Positions 5,507 to 7,242 of a DNA stretch of 7,242 bases are shown here, in pieces. The notes under the pieces are model-generated. The model saw only the letters and a list, made by a program, of their open reading frames with translations, searched no databases and was not told the origin of the DNA. A program made the position numbers and the translations under genes. Origin of the DNA: Bacillota bacterium (lineage in GTDB: Bacteria; Bacillota; UBA4882; UBA10575); the NCBI GenBank assembly GCA_012521315.1, contig JAAYMP010000055.1, forward strand, positions 1 to 7,242. Reading direction: 5' to 3'. The number at the start of each line of letters is the position of its first letter. Position 1 is the first letter of the stretch.

Positions 5507-6358
5507 ATGGCCATCGATTTGCACCTGCATACCCATGCTTCCGACGGAACCCTCTCCCCCCGGGAACTCCTGACCGAAGCCGCCGCGCTGGGTCTTTCCG
5601 CCGTGTCGATCACCGATCACGACACCACCGCGTCCCTCGCCGCCGGTACGGCCGTAGCCGCCGAATTGGGTTTGGTTTTCCTCCCCGGGGTGGAGGTTTC
5701 GGCCAGTTATACACCGGACATTAGCCTCCATATTTTAGGGTACGGTATCGATCCCGCCCACCCTGCACTCCGTAAGGTCCTGGCCGTAAACCAGAAAGCC
5801 TGGGACCAAAGTGAAGAAGACTCCATCGTCGCCCTGGAAAAACTGGCGATTAAAATCGACCGGAATCGTTACGACTACTGGAAAGCCCACCCGGAAGCGG
5901 GAGCCTGGCCCATGTTTAACACCATGAAAGAAATGGGCCTCGTCCGCGATGTCGGCGAATATTTCGACAAATATTTCGGGGTCGGCCGCCCGGCCTACAT
6001 CACCATTACCTTCGCCCCGCCGGAAGAGGTAATTCAAGCGATCAAGACGGCGGGCGGGGTCCCGGTCCTCGCCCACCCCGGTCTTTACGTGGAAGACAAC
6101 CTCAAGTTAATGACCAGACCCTCATTCCAACAAACCATCTTGCGTTGGGACATCGAAGGTCTGGAAGCCATTGCCGGCAACCATTCCCCGGAAGAAAGCG
6201 CCTCCTACCTCAGTTTCTGCCAAAAGCACGGTCTTCTGGTCACCGGTGGCTCCGACTACCACGGCGACTTCGCCGGCCGCCGCCTGGGGACCCCCGTCGT
6301 GGACGACGCCTATCTTCCCCCGCTTTTAGAGGCGATTGCCCGCCGCCGGCAGGGATAA
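5507..6358 (+). CDS. PHP-domain metal-dependent phosphoesterase (TrpH/YciV-like)
   Basis: 283 residues, the usual length for stand-alone PHP phosphoesterases of COG0613. All expected metal-ligand motifs of the PHP barrel are visible: DLHLHTHASDG (His6, His8, Asp13), ITDHDT (His38), GVEVS (Glu63), LHILGYG (His75), LAHPG (His190) and GSDYHG (Asp250, His252). These bind a trinuclear metal centre that hydrolyses phosphoesters. Characterised relatives act on 3',5'-nucleoside bisphosphates or short RNA 5' ends, but substrate cannot be fixed here. Between about 90 and 165 lies the helical insertion typical of this subfamily, ending in GVGRPAYI. No signal peptide or membrane segment is present. AGGGGG (5493-5498) precedes the ATG by 8 nt. 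It is transcribed from the promoter at 5383-5411, divergent from the XRE-cupin gene, and its last 33 bp overlap the end of the convergent pantothenate kinase gene. Confidence 0.93.
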   Translation: MAIDLHLHTHASDGTLSPRELLTEAAALGLSAVSITDHDTTASLAAGTAVAAELGLVFLPGVEVSASYTPDISLHILGYGIDPAHPALRKVLAVNQKAWDQSEEDSIVALEKLAIKIDRNRYDYWKAHPEAGAWPMFNTMKEMGLVRDVGEYFDKYFGVGRPAYITITFAPPEEVIQAIKTAGGVPVLAHPGLYVEDNLKLMTRPSFQQTILRWDIEGLEAIAGNHSPEESASYLSFCQKHGLLVTGGSDYHGDFAGRRLGTPVVDDAYLPPLLEAIARRRQG

Positions 6359-7159
6359 AGCGGCTCCCGTCGCCGTGGCAAACTCGGCGTAAAGCGGGGT
6401 ATGAAACTGCACCTGGTACAAACTGTGCAACATCGCAAAGATGGCCTGGGACTGGGGGACGGTGGTCAGATTTCCGGTCAAGACCACGTCCTTCGTCTCG
6501 CAGATCCGGGTGGCAAAGACGGCCAACATCCCAATGGTCTGGAAGACCAGGTTAATAATGCCCAGCGCGATATCGGCCTTGGTGGCCATGTCACTGATCT
6601 TTCCAAAGTTGGAAGCAGTGGTCTCCGGTGGCAAACCGACGATTTGGTCCTGGGTGATATCGCCGATGCTCAGATCGATATGGGCCAGGTTTCCCTCCTC
6701 CGCCAGGGCGATCAAATCGTCAAAATGCAGGATATTCAACATTTTATTGGCAAGCCCCAGGAGGGTCCCGCCGCCGACCCCGCTCCCCCCTATATGAACC
6801 TCTCCCTGTTCATCGGCCATGACGTAGGCCGTTCCGGTCCCCATACTCACCACAATCGCCCGTGGCAATTTGCTCAGGAACAAGCCGCCTTTCCCGATGG
6901 CCCGGAACTCATCCACCTTGGTGGTGGGGAGCCCGTAGAGTGGTTGGTGAATATAGGAAGAGCCAACCCCCGTGATCATGATGTGCTCAACATCATCCAA
7001 GGTCAACCCGTTCGCGTTGATAAACTTGCCAAACGCACCGTAAATAGAAGCCACCGGGTCGTTGGCTTTCACCAACAAAGGGCTATATACTTTTTTGTCG
7101 TGCAGACCGACGATCTTCGTCGTACTGCCCCCAACATCGATACCGATCACCATACCCAT
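6326..7159 (-). CDS. coaW: Type II pantothenate kinase
   Basis: 277 residues of the eukaryote-like (type II) pantothenate kinase family, which phosphorylates pantothenate with ATP in the first committed step of CoA synthesis. The actin-like ATPase fold is shown by GIDVGGSTTKIVG (6-18), TGVGSSYI (63-70), MGTGTAYV (106-113), IGGSGVGGGTLLGL (123-136) and TTASNFGKI (180-188); the last four line up with the blocks I recall from Staphylococcus aureus CoaW. Glu84 in VDEFRAIG is the probable catalytic base. Length and order of motifs are normal. Bacterial type II enzymes such as the S. aureus one are known to be insensitive to CoA feedback; whether that holds here is untested. The start at 7159 is preferred over ATG 7153 because AAGGAGGG (7176-7169) is 9 nt upstream. 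It follows a partial upstream gene by 15 nt, so it is in an operon. Confidence 0.92.
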   Translation of the reverse strand: MGMVIGIDVGGSTTKIVGLHDKKVYSPLLVKANDPVASIYGAFGKFINANGLTLDDVEHIMITGVGSSYIHQPLYGLPTTKVDEFRAIGKGGLFLSKLPRAIVVSMGTGTAYVMADEQGEVHIGGSGVGGGTLLGLANKMLNILHFDDLIALAEEGNLAHIDLSIGDITQDQIVGLPPETTASNFGKISDMATKADIALGIINLVFQTIGMLAVFATRICETKDVVLTGNLTTVPQSQAIFAMLHSLYQVQFHTPLYAEFATATGAALSLPAAGNRL

Positions 7160-7168
7160 CTTGATGTT

Positions 7169-7177
7169 CCCTCCTTA
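7169..7177 (-). promoter_or_regulatory. Stop codon overlapping ribosome binding site of coaW
   Basis: TAAGGAGGG on the minus strand combines the stop of the upstream partial gene with the Shine-Dalgarno sequence of the pantothenate kinase gene. This is a typical translational-coupling arrangement and supports the ATG at 7159. Confidence 0.7.
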
Positions 7178-7242
7178 GGCGCCGGTCAACATGCTGACAA
7201 TGGCGATGGTCACGCCAACGATGCCTTCCCCGCCGAACAGGC
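7175..7242 (-). CDS. C-terminal end of a hydrophobic protein, unrecognised (5' end outside window)
   Basis: The minus-strand frame from the window edge to the TAA at 7177-7175 encodes LFGGEGIVGVTIAIVSMLTGA, only 21 complete codons. The last 15 residues or so are hydrophobic, like the end of a membrane helix. There is not enough sequence to name a family. The stop codon runs into the ribosome binding site of the next gene (TAAGGAGGG), and the gap to the pantothenate kinase ATG is 15 nt. This indicates one operon and probable translational coupling. The frame is supported by this arrangement rather than by homology. Confidence 0.6.
   Translation of the reverse strand, partial: LFGGEGIVGVTIAIVSMLTGA

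Noticed and set aside
1..7242. CRISPR, mobile element, tRNA or defence-system genes
   Set aside because: No regularly spaced repeats, transposase or integrase motifs, terminal inverted repeats, cloverleaf sequences or known defence domains were seen on either strand; all long frames are accounted for by metabolic, electron-transfer or regulatory families.

Overview
The window looks like an ordinary housekeeping stretch from a Bacillota (Firmicutes), most likely a Clostridia-type anaerobe of moderate to slightly high GC. The evidence is strong AGGAGG-type ribosome binding sites, short intergenic gaps, intrinsic terminators with T-tracts, a ferredoxin-fused DUF362 protein, a type II pantothenate kinase, and an XRE-cupin regulator paired with an AMP-forming acyl-CoA synthetase. 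The exact lineage cannot be fixed from the sequence alone. I see no rRNA, tRNA, CRISPR array, insertion sequence, phage gene or replication origin.

Layout from left to right. Positions 1-480 (+) are the C-terminal end of an FMN-dependent glutamate-synthase-like protein. A bidirectional terminator (515-562) separates it from a convergent gene for a DUF362 protein with two 4Fe-4S clusters (563-1663, -). A strong hairpin terminator (1795-1826) ends the next gene, glyceraldehyde-3-phosphate dehydrogenase (1852-2862, -). The leader of that gene carries a plausible promoter and a perfect 20-bp palindrome. Next come an AMP-forming acyl-CoA synthetase (3024-4679, -) and, 48 bp upstream of it, an XRE-cupin regulator (4728-5282, -), probably one operon with the regulator first. 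A divergent intergenic region (5283-5506) holds a near-consensus sigma-A promoter for a PHP-family phosphoesterase (5507-6358, +). The 3' end of that gene overlaps by 33 bp the convergent type II pantothenate kinase gene (6326-7159, -). The pantothenate kinase gene is in turn preceded by the last 21 codons of a hydrophobic protein (from 7175, -) whose stop codon lies against its ribosome binding site.

How the genes fit together: the pantothenate kinase catalyses the first step of CoA synthesis, the synthetase uses CoA to activate a carboxylic acid and its neighbouring regulator probably senses a small molecule, and GAPDH is central glycolysis. They form separate transcription units, so the shared CoA theme may be chance. 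I found no previously undescribed system. The items most worth a second look are the gap leader palindrome, the GapA/eukaryote-like class of the GAPDH, the regulator-synthetase pair and the terminator-less convergent overlap at 6326-6358.
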